From Cohnella zeiphila (lineage in GTDB: Bacteria; Bacillota; Bacilli; Paenibacillales; Paenibacillaceae): a DNA stretch of 64,000 nt. The position numbers were made by a program, and so were the translations under genes. The DNA is taken from assembly GCF_014212055.1 (NCBI RefSeq), contig NZ_JACJVO010000017.1, positions 60,368 to 124,367 on the forward strand, given 5' to 3'. The notes under the pieces are model-generated. The model was not told the origin of the DNA. It did not search any database and was given only the letters and a program-made list of their open reading frames with translations. Numbering within the stretch: the first letter of the stretch is position 1; every line of letters begins with the position of its first letter. Shown in pieces: positions 23,398-34,124 of the stretch.

Positions 23398-24252
23398 TTA
23401 TTGCCGCAACCGTTCCCGGAATTCCGACGGCGTGCAGGCATACTGCGCGCGGAACGCGCGGCTGAAGTAGACCGGCTCCATGCCGATGCGGGCGGCGATC
23501 TGCGCGAGGCTCATGCCGCTGTCCAGCAGCGCGGCCGCCGTCTGCAGCCGGATGCGCTTCCAGTACTGCAGCGGCGTCGTGCGGTACGTCTGCCGGAACA
23601 GCCGCGTCAACTGCTTGGGCGAGTAGCCGAACCGTTCGGCGACGTCGGCCACCGCCAGGCTCCGCTCCATATGGTCCTGCATGAACGTCGCGGCCCGTTG
23701 GACGACCGTATACGGCCCGGACACCTTCCGTCCGGGGGCGCTCTTTCCGTCGACGACTACTTGCTTGCGCGTCTCCACGAGGAACGCGTACAGCAGCTCC
23801 GCCGTCGCCCAGCTGTCCACGGGCGCCTTCATTCGCGCCCAGATGCCGGCGATCAGCCGCAGCAGCCGGTCGGTCTGCCGTAGCGGCCGCAGCGAGGGCT
23901 CCCGCCCGAAGCCCCATGACGTGTCGGCGGCCGCAGTGCCGGATGCAGCGGCTGTCGTCGTGAAGGTCACGTACGCGACATGCCAGGGGTGTTCCCCGTA
24001 CGGCGTATACTCATGGCCGAAACCGGCGGGAATGAACAGCAGCGTCCCGGCCTCGATCAAGTCCCACTCCTCTCCGCCGCCGATCGGCCGGAATCGGCCT
24101 TTGCCGGATATGGTGACGATCAGATGGTGGGCGGAGAATCCTTCCACTCTCGCAATCGGCTGCTGATATTCGGTTCCCGCCGTGTAGACGACGTAGGGAA
24201 TTTCCCACAGTTCTCCGGTATGCGGATTCGTGCGCAGCGGCAGCAGCTCCAT
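23398..24252 (-). CDS. AraC-family transcription regulator
   Basis: 284 residues from the ATG at 24252, preceded by AAGGAGAGAG. The N-terminal cupin-like effector domain includes TGELWEIPYVVYTAGTEYQQPIARVEGFSAHHLIVTISGKGRF and GTLLFIPAGFGHEYTPYG, the usual sugar-binding pattern. The C-terminal AraC helix-turn-helix pair is FMQDHMERSLAVADVAERFGYSPKQLTRLFRQ and MSLAQIAARIGMEPVYFSRAFRAQYACTPSEFRERL. It is divergent from the beta-galactosidase gene and probably activates it in response to a galactoside. The promoter region between them (24253-24413) is shared. Confidence 0.92.
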   Translation of the reverse strand: MELLPLRTNPHTGELWEIPYVVYTAGTEYQQPIARVEGFSAHHLIVTISGKGRFRPIGGGEEWDLIEAGTLLFIPAGFGHEYTPYGEHPWHVAYVTFTTTAAASGTAAADTSWGFGREPSLRPLRQTDRLLRLIAGIWARMKAPVDSWATAELLYAFLVETRKQVVVDGKSAPGRKVSGPYTVVQRAATFMQDHMERSLAVADVAERFGYSPKQLTRLFRQTYRTTPLQYWKRIRLQTAAALLDSGMSLAQIAARIGMEPVYFSRAFRAQYACTPSEFRERLRQ

Positions 24253-24317
24253 GCGGCTCTCTCCTTGTTGCTTAGGAATCATGTCCGTTTTGTACTATTG
24301 CATGTCCGTTCCGTCCC

Positions 24318-24346
24318 TACTTCGCCAGTATAGCACAACGTATAAT
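24318..24346 (+). promoter_or_regulatory. Beta-galactosidase promoter with a weak -35
   Basis: Consensus -10 TATAAT at 24341-24346 with only a poor -35 (TACTTC at 24318). A good -10 with no -35 is expected for an activator-dependent promoter, here probably the divergent AraC protein. Confidence 0.5.
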
Positions 24347-24410
24347 GAAGGGGCGTAAACGCCAACAAAAGTACAATCATTCGGATACGATTCGAGAGGA
24401 GTGCCCATAA

Positions 24411-27452
<3,042 letters not shown>

Positions 27453-27470
27453 GGCAATACGGATAGGATC

Positions 27471-27505
27471 AAGGGGGTTGTCCTAAAAGGGATAGCCCCT
27501 TCTTT
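27471..27505. terminator. Hairpin between convergent genes
   Basis: AAGGGG...CCCCTT stem with inner pairing around an A-rich loop, followed by a TTCTTTAGTT stretch. It probably terminates the beta-galactosidase transcript and faces the histidine kinase gene. Confidence 0.6.
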
Positions 27506-27517
27506 AGTTAGTACCCC

Positions 27518-28552
27518 TTAACCCCGGACCAACGTGACCTTAAACACGCTTCCTAATTCGGAGCTCGTCTCCAGTTCAACGGTCCCCTGGAAAATTGCAA
27601 GCAAATGGCGGACAATCGACAGGCCAAGCCCGGCCCCGCCATGCCTGCGCGCCCGTGAAGAGTCGATTCGATAAAACCGCTCAAAAACCAGTTCCCTTGA
27701 TGGAAGGGGTATTCCCTTCCCCGTGTCCGAAACCAGAACCGCAATCCGTTCATCTTCATGCAAAACCTGCAGCGTAACGTTCCCATTTGGCCGATTATAC
27801 CGGATGGCATTGTCCAGCAGGTTTCGAAAGGCCAGGAATAAGAAGCTTTCGTCCCCCTTAACCAAAGCAGAGAAAGGCTCCACCGGTTGAAGCGTCACCC
27901 CGTATTTGACTGCCATTGGTTCCATAAATGAGACCGCATCCGTGAGAATGTCGGCAAGCTCCACAACATCGTGCTCACGATGCGCGCGATCGTACGTGCC
28001 GTCAGCCAGCAGCAGCAAATCCTCCGTTAACGATTCCAGCCGGGACAGCGTCCGCTCCGTTGTCGCCCTGTAATCTCTCCATTCGCTTGGATCAATGCCA
28101 TCGCTGTCTCCGGCCACTTCAAGATTCGTGCGCAGAATGGAAAGCGGTGTTCTTAATTCATGCGCGGCCGCGGAAACAAAACGGGCCTGCTGATTAAAAG
28201 AGTGCTCCAGCCCATCCAGCATTGTATTAAAAGTGATCCCGAGCTTCTTCAATTCATCGTGAAGCTGGTCAATCTCCAACCTTTTGTCGAGCGTGGTTGC
28301 CGTTATTCCGGCGGCGGTCTCACTCATCCGCTTCACAGGCTTAAGGATAATCACTGCGAGCCATTGCGCGCTGAGAATCATGCCTGCGAGCGCCACAAGC
28401 AAGCTTATGATCCGCCCCTGCAGCTCCGACACGATCCTGGAAGCTGAGAAAAAAGACTCTATAGCCGTATATAGAATAAGCATTGCCGCCAAATAAAGAA
28501 TGGCATACAGCGTCAATCTTGAGCGCAGCGAAAGACGGTTCCATCGTCTCAT
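27518..28552 (-). CDS. Sensor histidine kinase
   Basis: 344 residues from the ATG at 28552 (AGGAG five to six bases upstream). Two membrane helices lie close together near the N-terminus (LTLYAILYLAAMLILYTAI and IISLLVALAGMILSAQWLAV) with only a short extracellular loop, so the signal may be sensed in the membrane or through a partner. A HAMP domain (KPVKRMSETAAGITATTL) leads to the H-box SAAAHELRTPLSIL, the N-box RNLLDNAIRYN and the G-boxes VSDTGKGI and GGAGLGLSIV. It overlaps the response regulator gene by four bases (ATGA). Ligand unknown. Confidence 0.94.
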   Translation of the reverse strand: MRRWNRLSLRSRLTLYAILYLAAMLILYTAIESFFSASRIVSELQGRIISLLVALAGMILSAQWLAVIILKPVKRMSETAAGITATTLDKRLEIDQLHDELKKLGITFNTMLDGLEHSFNQQARFVSAAAHELRTPLSILRTNLEVAGDSDGIDPSEWRDYRATTERTLSRLESLTEDLLLLADGTYDRAHREHDVVELADILTDAVSFMEPMAVKYGVTLQPVEPFSALVKGDESFLFLAFRNLLDNAIRYNRPNGNVTLQVLHEDERIAVLVSDTGKGIPLPSRELVFERFYRIDSSRARRHGGAGLGLSIVRHLLAIFQGTVELETSSELGSVFKVTLVRG

Positions 28553-29262
28553 GTCGTCTCCTCTTTCTCTCCGGCTGTGAGCAGCGCCCATTTATACCCA
28601 TAGCCTTGGACGGTCTGAATATACCCATCTCCTGCCTCCGGGTCATGGTGCGCGAGCTTTTTGCGCAAGGAATTGATGTGGACCCGGACCGTTGAGGTAA
28701 GCGGATCCGCATGAATATCCCAAACGTGCTCAAGAAGCCTTTCGGACGATATGACCTCGCCGGGATGCAGCATCAAATATTCGAGCAAACCGAATTCTTT
28801 TCTCGTCAAAGGAACAAGAACGTTCTCGAACCAGACTTCCTTTGTCTTCGAATCCAGGGTAAGCCGGTCGAACTGCAGGACAGGGCTTTTCACAGGCGAA
28901 CGCCGGCGAAGGAGCGCCCGGATGCGGGCAAGCAATTCATTGAACACAAAGGGCTTACGGAGATAGTCATCCGCACCCGAATCGAGTCCTTCTTCCACCT
29001 CGTCCGGATGGCTGCGCGCTGTCAGCATGAGGATAAATACATCGTTATGGTGCGAGGACTGGCGAATTCGTTGACAAAGGGTAATGCCATCCAGCTCCGG
29101 AAGATTGATGTCGAGGAGAATCACATCATAATCATTGGTATCCGCCAGCTCCCACCCGGTTAGCCCGTCAAGAGCGCTGTCCACTGCATAGCCTTCCCGC
29201 TTTAATCCCTTGGCTAATGCGCGTGAGAGGTCCTCCTCATCTTCAACAATGAGGATTCGCAT
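28549..29262 (-). CDS. OmpR-family response regulator
   Basis: 237 residues from the ATG at 29262, preceded by GGAGGGGGG. The receiver domain has MRILIVEDEEDL with the acidic pocket, phospho-acceptor Asp in DVILLDINLPELDG and the conserved Lys in DDYLRKPF. The winged-helix domain includes LTRKEFGLLEYLMLHPGEVISSERLLEHVWDIHADPLTSTVRVHINSLRKKL. It is translationally coupled to the histidine kinase and forms a two-component system. No target is apparent beside it; the upstream region (29263-29643) has no gene on this strand. Confidence 0.95.
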   Translation of the reverse strand: MRILIVEDEEDLSRALAKGLKREGYAVDSALDGLTGWELADTNDYDVILLDINLPELDGITLCQRIRQSSHHNDVFILMLTARSHPDEVEEGLDSGADDYLRKPFVFNELLARIRALLRRRSPVKSPVLQFDRLTLDSKTKEVWFENVLVPLTRKEFGLLEYLMLHPGEVISSERLLEHVWDIHADPLTSTVRVHINSLRKKLAHHDPEAGDGYIQTVQGYGYKWALLTAGEKEETT

Positions 29263-29385
29263 ATCCCCCCTCCTTCCTTCTATGACCATAGCATATCACT
29301 CCCATTTCCGCGATGCGAGGAAAATCAGGCAATCTCTCGGAGCTTCAGCCCGACCGGGGGGCTCCATTTGTCAAAAGGCGCTAAA

Positions 29386-29495
29386 GGCAGTGAAGCAAGT
29401 AGCGGTGGATACTTCTGGATGAGCTAAGGAAGCTGTGAACTGCCATCGGCACGACTCAAGACTAAAGGTCCATGCGTCGTCGGCGCATGGGCCTT
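29386..29495. ncRNA. Candidate structured RNA region
   Basis: Within the gene-poor interval 29263-29643 the sequence can fold on the plus strand. A closing stem GGCAGT (29386-29391) / ACTGCC (29439-29444) encloses two smaller hairpins. A 12-base stem follows: AAGGTCCATGCG (29465-29476) / CGCATGGGCCTT (29484-29495). ACGAC at 29451 can pair with GTCGT at 29476-29480 at the apex of that stem, a possible pseudoknot. The methyltransferase gene starts 148 bases downstream. The minus strand also contains a short ABC P-loop-like run (PIGENGSGKTT) in an otherwise non-homologous frame. No known RNA class was recognised; the rest of the interval holds nothing I can name. Confidence 0.3.
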
Positions 29496-29643
29496 CTTCT
29501 GTCGTAATTGTTGTTTTTCCTGAACCGTTTTCTCCGATTGGCTGCTTGACGGACTGGCGTTGTACATGGGTTACGGTGATGCAGGAAAGTACGAGTAGGT
29601 CGTGGAATAAATATGCAAACGTTACCGAACGGAGGTTTACAGA

Positions 29644-30240
29644 ATGAGAGATTGGGATGAAGCGTATACCAGCGGAAACTTTCGAGACTACTGGGATCTC
29701 CCGTATCCGTCTCAAGAATTGGTCGCGTTCGTGGCTTCCATGGATCTTCCCCCTAACATTACCGCTTTGGATGTGGGCTGCGGCGCCGGCAGCGAAGCCA
29801 TTTTTCTTGCCCAGCGGGGATATCGCGTAATCGGCGTCGATCTGAGCGCCGCTGCCTTGAACATCGCCAGGGAACGGGCGAACAAGGCGGAGGTTCGGGT
29901 GGATTGGCGTCAGGGCGACGCCTTGAATTTACCGTTGGAAAACCGATGCGTGGATATGGTCAATGATCGCGGATGCTTTCACAGTATTGCTGAAGAAAAT
30001 CGGCGGCGATTTGCGGAGGAAGTCGCGCGGGTGCTTAAACCCGGCGGGGCGATGCTGCTCAGAGGCTGTCGCGACAAGGCAGAAGAAGGACATTTTGTCT
30101 TTGTGACCGAGCAATCGGTGGACCGGCACTTCGGCCGGTATTTTAAACGTGGCCCGGTGCTGCCGATCCAGATGATGGTCGGCAAAGGCTACAGCGAAGA
30201 AGGAATGAAGGGCAACCTGGTCGTTTTGAAAAGAAAGTGA
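29644..30240 (+). CDS. Class I SAM-dependent methyltransferase
   Basis: 198 residues with CGGAGG before the ATG. The SAM motifs are ITALDVGCGAGSEAIFLAQRG, RVIGVDLSAAALNIARERA and DALNLPLENRCVDMVNDRGCFHSI, and a motif near ARVLKPGGAMLLRG. The start RDWDEAYTSGNFRDYWDLPYPS and the overall length recall thiopurine-methyltransferase-like and tellurite-resistance-type proteins. Substrate cannot be assigned. It stands alone between a two-component system on the opposite strand and the LacI-controlled cluster; a candidate structured RNA precedes it. Confidence 0.88.
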   Translation: MRDWDEAYTSGNFRDYWDLPYPSQELVAFVASMDLPPNITALDVGCGAGSEAIFLAQRGYRVIGVDLSAAALNIARERANKAEVRVDWRQGDALNLPLENRCVDMVNDRGCFHSIAEENRRRFAEEVARVLKPGGAMLLRGCRDKAEEGHFVFVTEQSVDRHFGRYFKRGPVLPIQMMVGKGYSEEGMKGNLVVLKRK

Positions 30241-30638
30241 AAGTTGACGCAGGGCGATTGCATGATTAGGGCCGTATGACCGTCGTCTTGTCGTCGCCGC
30301 TTTGCAAATGGCATCGTATGGTTCCCGGAATCCCGGCAGAACGCCGCCGACGGAACCAAAAAGTTATTGACGCCATAGGGGCAGCTTGCTATTATAATTC
30401 TTAATAATTCTATTGGAATTATAGGTTATCTACCTGTCATTGTTGACCGGTCCACCGGAGATACGCTTGCTTCCTTGGCGCATTCCTTTTTTTTGCGTTC
30501 CAGCATGAAAAGGGAATATGATACGTAGATTAAAATCGAACCGGTTCCATTTTTGCGTCTTTGTTTCACGAATTCCAAGCTCTCGATTAATGCTCTCTGT
30601 TTAATAGCTTCATCATATGACATTTGGAGGAATTAAAA
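30241..30638. other. Intergenic region with promoter elements of the sugar-uptake operon
   Basis: About 400 bases without a credible gene. A first possible promoter is TTGACG-17-TATTAT near 30368-30396. The duplicated promoter with a LacI-type operator lies at 30493-30550. A 65-codon minus-strand frame (30426-30623) has no homology I recognise and overlaps these signals, so I do not call it a gene. Confidence 0.6.
30493..30550 (+). promoter_or_regulatory. Promoter and LacI-type operator of the ABC/sulfatase operon
   Basis: TTGCGT (30493-30498) and a -10-like TATGAT are followed by ATCGAACCGGTTCCAT (30535-30550), whose core GAACCGGTTC is a perfect 10-base palindrome. The same arrangement precedes the lacI-type gene at 39382-39457. 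Confidence 0.7.
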
Positions 30639-32204
30639 ATGAAGAGATGGCTTCCGGTCTCGATTGCGGCAGTACTTGCCATGGGAACGATTGCTGGGTG
30701 CGGGGACTCTAACGACAACGCGGCCCATTCGGTTGATTCGGGAAGTGCGGATAACACGGCGGCGCCGTCCGCGCCGGCTTCTGCTCAGGACGATCTGTCG
30801 AAGAAGCTGGATATCGACATTCTGACCATCAGCTACGGCGGCGCCAGCTGGTCGAACGACAGCGCGATTGCCCAGTTCCTCGACAAGAAGTTCAACGTCC
30901 ATTTGAACTTCCAAGCGATCTCGCAGGACAATTACGAAGAGAAGCTGAACGTGCTGGCAGCCGCCGGGAAATTCCCCGACGCCTTCCTGGTGCAGAAGGC
31001 GGACTTCCTGAAATGGCGGGACAAAGGCGTGTTCCTCGATCTGGCCCCCGTCATCGACCAGTATCCCAATTTGACCGAATACCTGGGAGGCAAGGAATCT
31101 CTTCAGTTCATGAATCCTCCCGGCAAGATTTACGGTCTGCCTTATTATCAGATCGAGACGCAGACGTCCTTCGGCATTCGCAAGGACTGGCTGGATAAGC
31201 TCGGACTGCAGTTGCCGACGACGATCGATGAATTTTATGACGTGGCCAAAGCCTTCGCAACGCAGGATCCCGACGGAGACGGCAAGGCGGATACTTACGG
31301 ATTCTCGGCTTCTCTCGTTCAGAACAAGACCGATTTCAAGCATATCGATCCGATCAAAGCGGCTTTCGGCCTCGTCAACAACTGGGGCGTGAAGGACGGC
31401 CGGTTGATCAGCTGGCATACCCAAACCCAGGAGCTTAAAGATTTCGCGACCTTCATGAACAAGGCATACAAGGAAGGCGTGCTGGATAAGGACTTTGCGA
31501 TCAACAAGGTGAAAGATCCGCAGGACAAATACGAGTCCGCGGGGAAAGTCGGCATCGACGACGTCGTGCCTAACAACTTCTATCAATCGATCGTTCCGAA
31601 TCTCAAGAAGGTTGATCCGAACGCGGAGACCGTGCAGCTGCTGCCGCCGAAAGGACCGACCGGCTTGCAGGGGACGTCCACCAACTCCATCACCCAGAAG
31701 GTCGTCATTAATGCCAAGATCGACAAGGAGAAGCAGGCTCGCCTATTGGATATGTTCAATTACTTCCTGTCCGACGAAGGCGATATTCTGACCAAGAACG
31801 GCGTCGAGGGGACCGATTACAAGAAGGACGGCGATAAATACGTCAAGCTGGACGCTTTCGATCAGGACGGCGCCAATCAGATCTCCACGCTGCTGCTGCG
31901 CCGGTTCGATCTGCATACCCAGATCCATCTGTGGGACGATCCGACAACGGTGGCGAACGTCGATCAGTGGTTCAAGAACAGCGAACCGTTCAAATGGGCG
32001 GACGCGGCAGCCGGGCTCGAATCGCCGACCGCGACCAAGCAGGGAACGACCCTTGACCAGAAGTTTATGGCGACGCTGATCAAAGTCATCATGGGCGATC
32101 AGCCGATCGGCGACATCGACCAGGCGGTGGCGGATTGGAAGAAGAACGGCGGCGACCAGATAACGAAGGAATATAACGACGCCTACCAGGCATCGCAGAA
32201 ATAA
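30639..32204 (+). CDS. Extracellular solute-binding lipoprotein of a sugar ABC transporter (LipO/LplA type)
   Basis: 521 residues from the ATG at 30639 (GGAGG upstream). The signal ends in a lipobox (MGTIAGCGDSN). The long type-2 solute-binding fold is seen in ISYGGASWSNDSAIAQFLDKKF, PDAFLVQKADFLKWRDKGVFLDLAPVIDQYPNLTEYLG and GLPYYQIETQTSFGIRKDWLDKLGLQLPTTIDEFYDVAKAF. Such proteins of Paenibacillales bind oligosaccharides and feed the LplB/YtcP-type permeases encoded just downstream. It is the first gene of the operon controlled by the LacI-type operator. The sulfatases downstream suggest a sulfated glycan product. Confidence 0.92.
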   Translation: MKRWLPVSIAAVLAMGTIAGCGDSNDNAAHSVDSGSADNTAAPSAPASAQDDLSKKLDIDILTISYGGASWSNDSAIAQFLDKKFNVHLNFQAISQDNYEEKLNVLAAAGKFPDAFLVQKADFLKWRDKGVFLDLAPVIDQYPNLTEYLGGKESLQFMNPPGKIYGLPYYQIETQTSFGIRKDWLDKLGLQLPTTIDEFYDVAKAFATQDPDGDGKADTYGFSASLVQNKTDFKHIDPIKAAFGLVNNWGVKDGRLISWHTQTQELKDFATFMNKAYKEGVLDKDFAINKVKDPQDKYESAGKVGIDDVVPNNFYQSIVPNLKKVDPNAETVQLLPPKGPTGLQGTSTNSITQKVVINAKIDKEKQARLLDMFNYFLSDEGDILTKNGVEGTDYKKDGDKYVKLDAFDQDGANQISTLLLRRFDLHTQIHLWDDPTTVANVDQWFKNSEPFKWADAAAGLESPTATKQGTTLDQKFMATLIKVIMGDQPIGDIDQAVADWKKNGGDQITKEYNDAYQASQK

Positions 32205-32227
32205 AGCCCTCTCCGAGGAGGAACAAC

Positions 32228-33190
32228 ATGAGCATGGGAGAAAAAGAAGAGGCAGTCGCACAGACTGCTTCTTCTCCTGTCGGAAGAAGCGGAGGCGCCG
32301 CGGCGTGGTTCCGCGGGATCCCGATCTACTTGATGATCCTGCCCGGCTTCCTGTTCTTCGTCATTTTCAAGTACATTCCGATGGGCGGACTCGTGATTGC
32401 GTTCCAAGAATACGATCCGTTCCTCGGATTTCAGGGTAGTCCATGGGTTGGATTGGACAATTTCCACCGTCTGTTCTCGGATCCGGACTTCGGAATGCTG
32501 CTGCGTAATACGCTTTTCCTAAGCGGACTGAATCTTTTTTTGTTTTTTCCGGCACCGATACTTCTGGCAGTACTTCTGAACGAAGTGAGCCGATCGTGGT
32601 TCCGCAAAAGCGTGCAGACGATCATCTACATGCCCCACTTCCTATCCTGGGTTATCGTCGTCAACATTACGGTCGTGCTGTTCGCCACGCAGGACGGTGG
32701 CATCAACAACCTGCTGGATAGCCTCGGTTATCATCGGATCGAATTTTTGACGGATTCTCATTATTTCCGCGCCCTGTACGTATTCCAAAATATATGGAAG
32801 GAATCCGGCTGGAGCGCGATCATCTTCCTCGCGGCGCTGGCCGGCGTCAATCCGATGCTGTACGAAGCGGCCGTCATCGACGGCGCGAGCCGTTGGAGAC
32901 AGGTATGGCACGTCACGCTTCCGGCGCTGAAATCGACCATCGTCATTCTTTTTATTCTTCGGCTCGGACAGGTGCTGGACCTCGGCTTCGAGCACGTTCT
33001 GCTGATCCAGAACCCGGTCAACTTGAATGTGGCCGATGTCTTCGATACTTACGTTTACCGCAACGGGGTGCTGCAGGGCAATTTCAGCTATTCGACGACC
33101 GTAGGCGTCTTCAAGTCGGCGATCGGACTGGTCCTGATCATTCTCGCGAACCGGCTTGCCAAAGCATTCGGCCAAGAGGGGGTTTACTAG
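32228..33190 (+). CDS. ABC transporter permease (LplB type)
   Basis: 320 residues, six membrane helices. The hydrophilic start (MSMGEKEEAVAQTASSPVGRSGG) leads to IYLMILPGFLFFVIFKYIPMGGLVIAFQEYDPFLG, the signature of LplB-like permeases. The EAA loop is EAAVIDGASRWRQVWHVTLPALKSTIVILFIL. It forms the membrane channel with the permease that follows; no ATPase gene is nearby, so a shared MsmX-type ATPase is expected (inference). It starts 23 bases after the binding-protein gene. Confidence 0.94.
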   Translation: MSMGEKEEAVAQTASSPVGRSGGAAAWFRGIPIYLMILPGFLFFVIFKYIPMGGLVIAFQEYDPFLGFQGSPWVGLDNFHRLFSDPDFGMLLRNTLFLSGLNLFLFFPAPILLAVLLNEVSRSWFRKSVQTIIYMPHFLSWVIVVNITVVLFATQDGGINNLLDSLGYHRIEFLTDSHYFRALYVFQNIWKESGWSAIIFLAALAGVNPMLYEAAVIDGASRWRQVWHVTLPALKSTIVILFILRLGQVLDLGFEHVLLIQNPVNLNVADVFDTYVYRNGVLQGNFSYSTTVGVFKSAIGLVLIILANRLAKAFGQEGVY

Positions 33191-33191
33191 C

Positions 33192-34061
33192 ATGAGAAGC
33201 TTCGATGCCCGCGGCAGGCAGCCGGCCTTTACGATCCTGACGATCGGCATTCTGCTGATCAGCTTGCTCGCCGTCGTGTTCCCGTTCTTGTATGTCGTCA
33301 TGACTTCGTTCGCGCCGAGAGAAGAAATTCTGACCCGCGGCTTCTTCCTTCTCCCCCATCGCTGGACGATCAACGCTTACGGCTATTTGATGAACAACCG
33401 CCAATTCACGACCTCGTTTCTAAACGCCGTTCACATCACGGTCGTCGGAACGATCGTCAACATGGTCCTGACCTCGCTCATGGCTTACGGGCTATCCAAG
33501 GCATGGCTGAAGGGCCGGAGGGCGCTGAACTTTATGGTGCTGTTCACGATGCTGTTCGGCGGCGGGATCATACCGACCTATCTCGTCGTCAAAAGCCTTC
33601 ATCTGCTGGACAGCTACTGGTCGATCTTTCTGACGGGAGCGATCGCGCCGTTTCACCTGATCGTGATGCGAAGCTTCTTCCAGAACCTGCCGTCCGAATT
33701 GGAGGAGGCGGCGCGCATCGACGGCTGCGGCGAATGGCGGCTCCTCGGGCGAATCGTTCTGCCGCTCTCGATGCCGGCGGTGGCTACATTTACGCTATTT
33801 TACGCGGTGCAGAACTGGAATTCGTATTTTAACGCGGTACTCTATTTGAACGACTCGGACAAGTGGCCGTTGCAAGTATTTCTGCGGCAGATGATGAATG
33901 AAGCCAACGACAGCATGGAGAACGTATCGGGAGCGTTCGAATACAGTCCGACCGTGAAGATGGCGGCGATCGTAATCACGGCGCTTCCGCTGCTCGCGGT
34001 CTACCCGTTCCTGCAGAAGTATTTCAACAAGGGAATGCTGATGGGCTCGGTGAAAGGATAA
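33192..34061 (+). CDS. ABC transporter permease (LplC/YtcP type)
   Basis: 289 residues from the ATG at 33192, one base after the preceding stop. Six membrane helices; N-terminus PAFTILTIGILLISLLAVVFPFLYVVMTSFAPREEI and the EAA loop ELEEAARIDGCGEWRLLGRIVLPLSMPAVATFTLFY are typical of the CUT1 permease pair. It completes the import channel with the previous protein. The C-terminal end YFNKGMLMGSVKG is the usual one for YtcP-like proteins. Confidence 0.94.
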   Translation: MRSFDARGRQPAFTILTIGILLISLLAVVFPFLYVVMTSFAPREEILTRGFFLLPHRWTINAYGYLMNNRQFTTSFLNAVHITVVGTIVNMVLTSLMAYGLSKAWLKGRRALNFMVLFTMLFGGGIIPTYLVVKSLHLLDSYWSIFLTGAIAPFHLIVMRSFFQNLPSELEEAARIDGCGEWRLLGRIVLPLSMPAVATFTLFYAVQNWNSYFNAVLYLNDSDKWPLQVFLRQMMNEANDSMENVSGAFEYSPTVKMAAIVITALPLLAVYPFLQKYFNKGMLMGSVKG

Positions 34062-34124
34062 CGGCTCCGATGCAAATGACGCGCGCAAAAGGTAGACGAT
34101 CCTAAAAAGGAAGGTGCCTGATTC

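Noticed and set aside
29371..29715. Minus-strand frame with PIGENGSGKTT as an ABC ATPase fragment
   Set aside because: Only the P-loop-like string resembles an ABC protein; the flanking residues do not, and the segment overlaps strong RNA-type stems.
30426..30623. 65-codon minus-strand frame before the transporter operon
   Set aside because: No family resemblance and no convincing ribosome site; it overlaps the duplicated promoter/operator.
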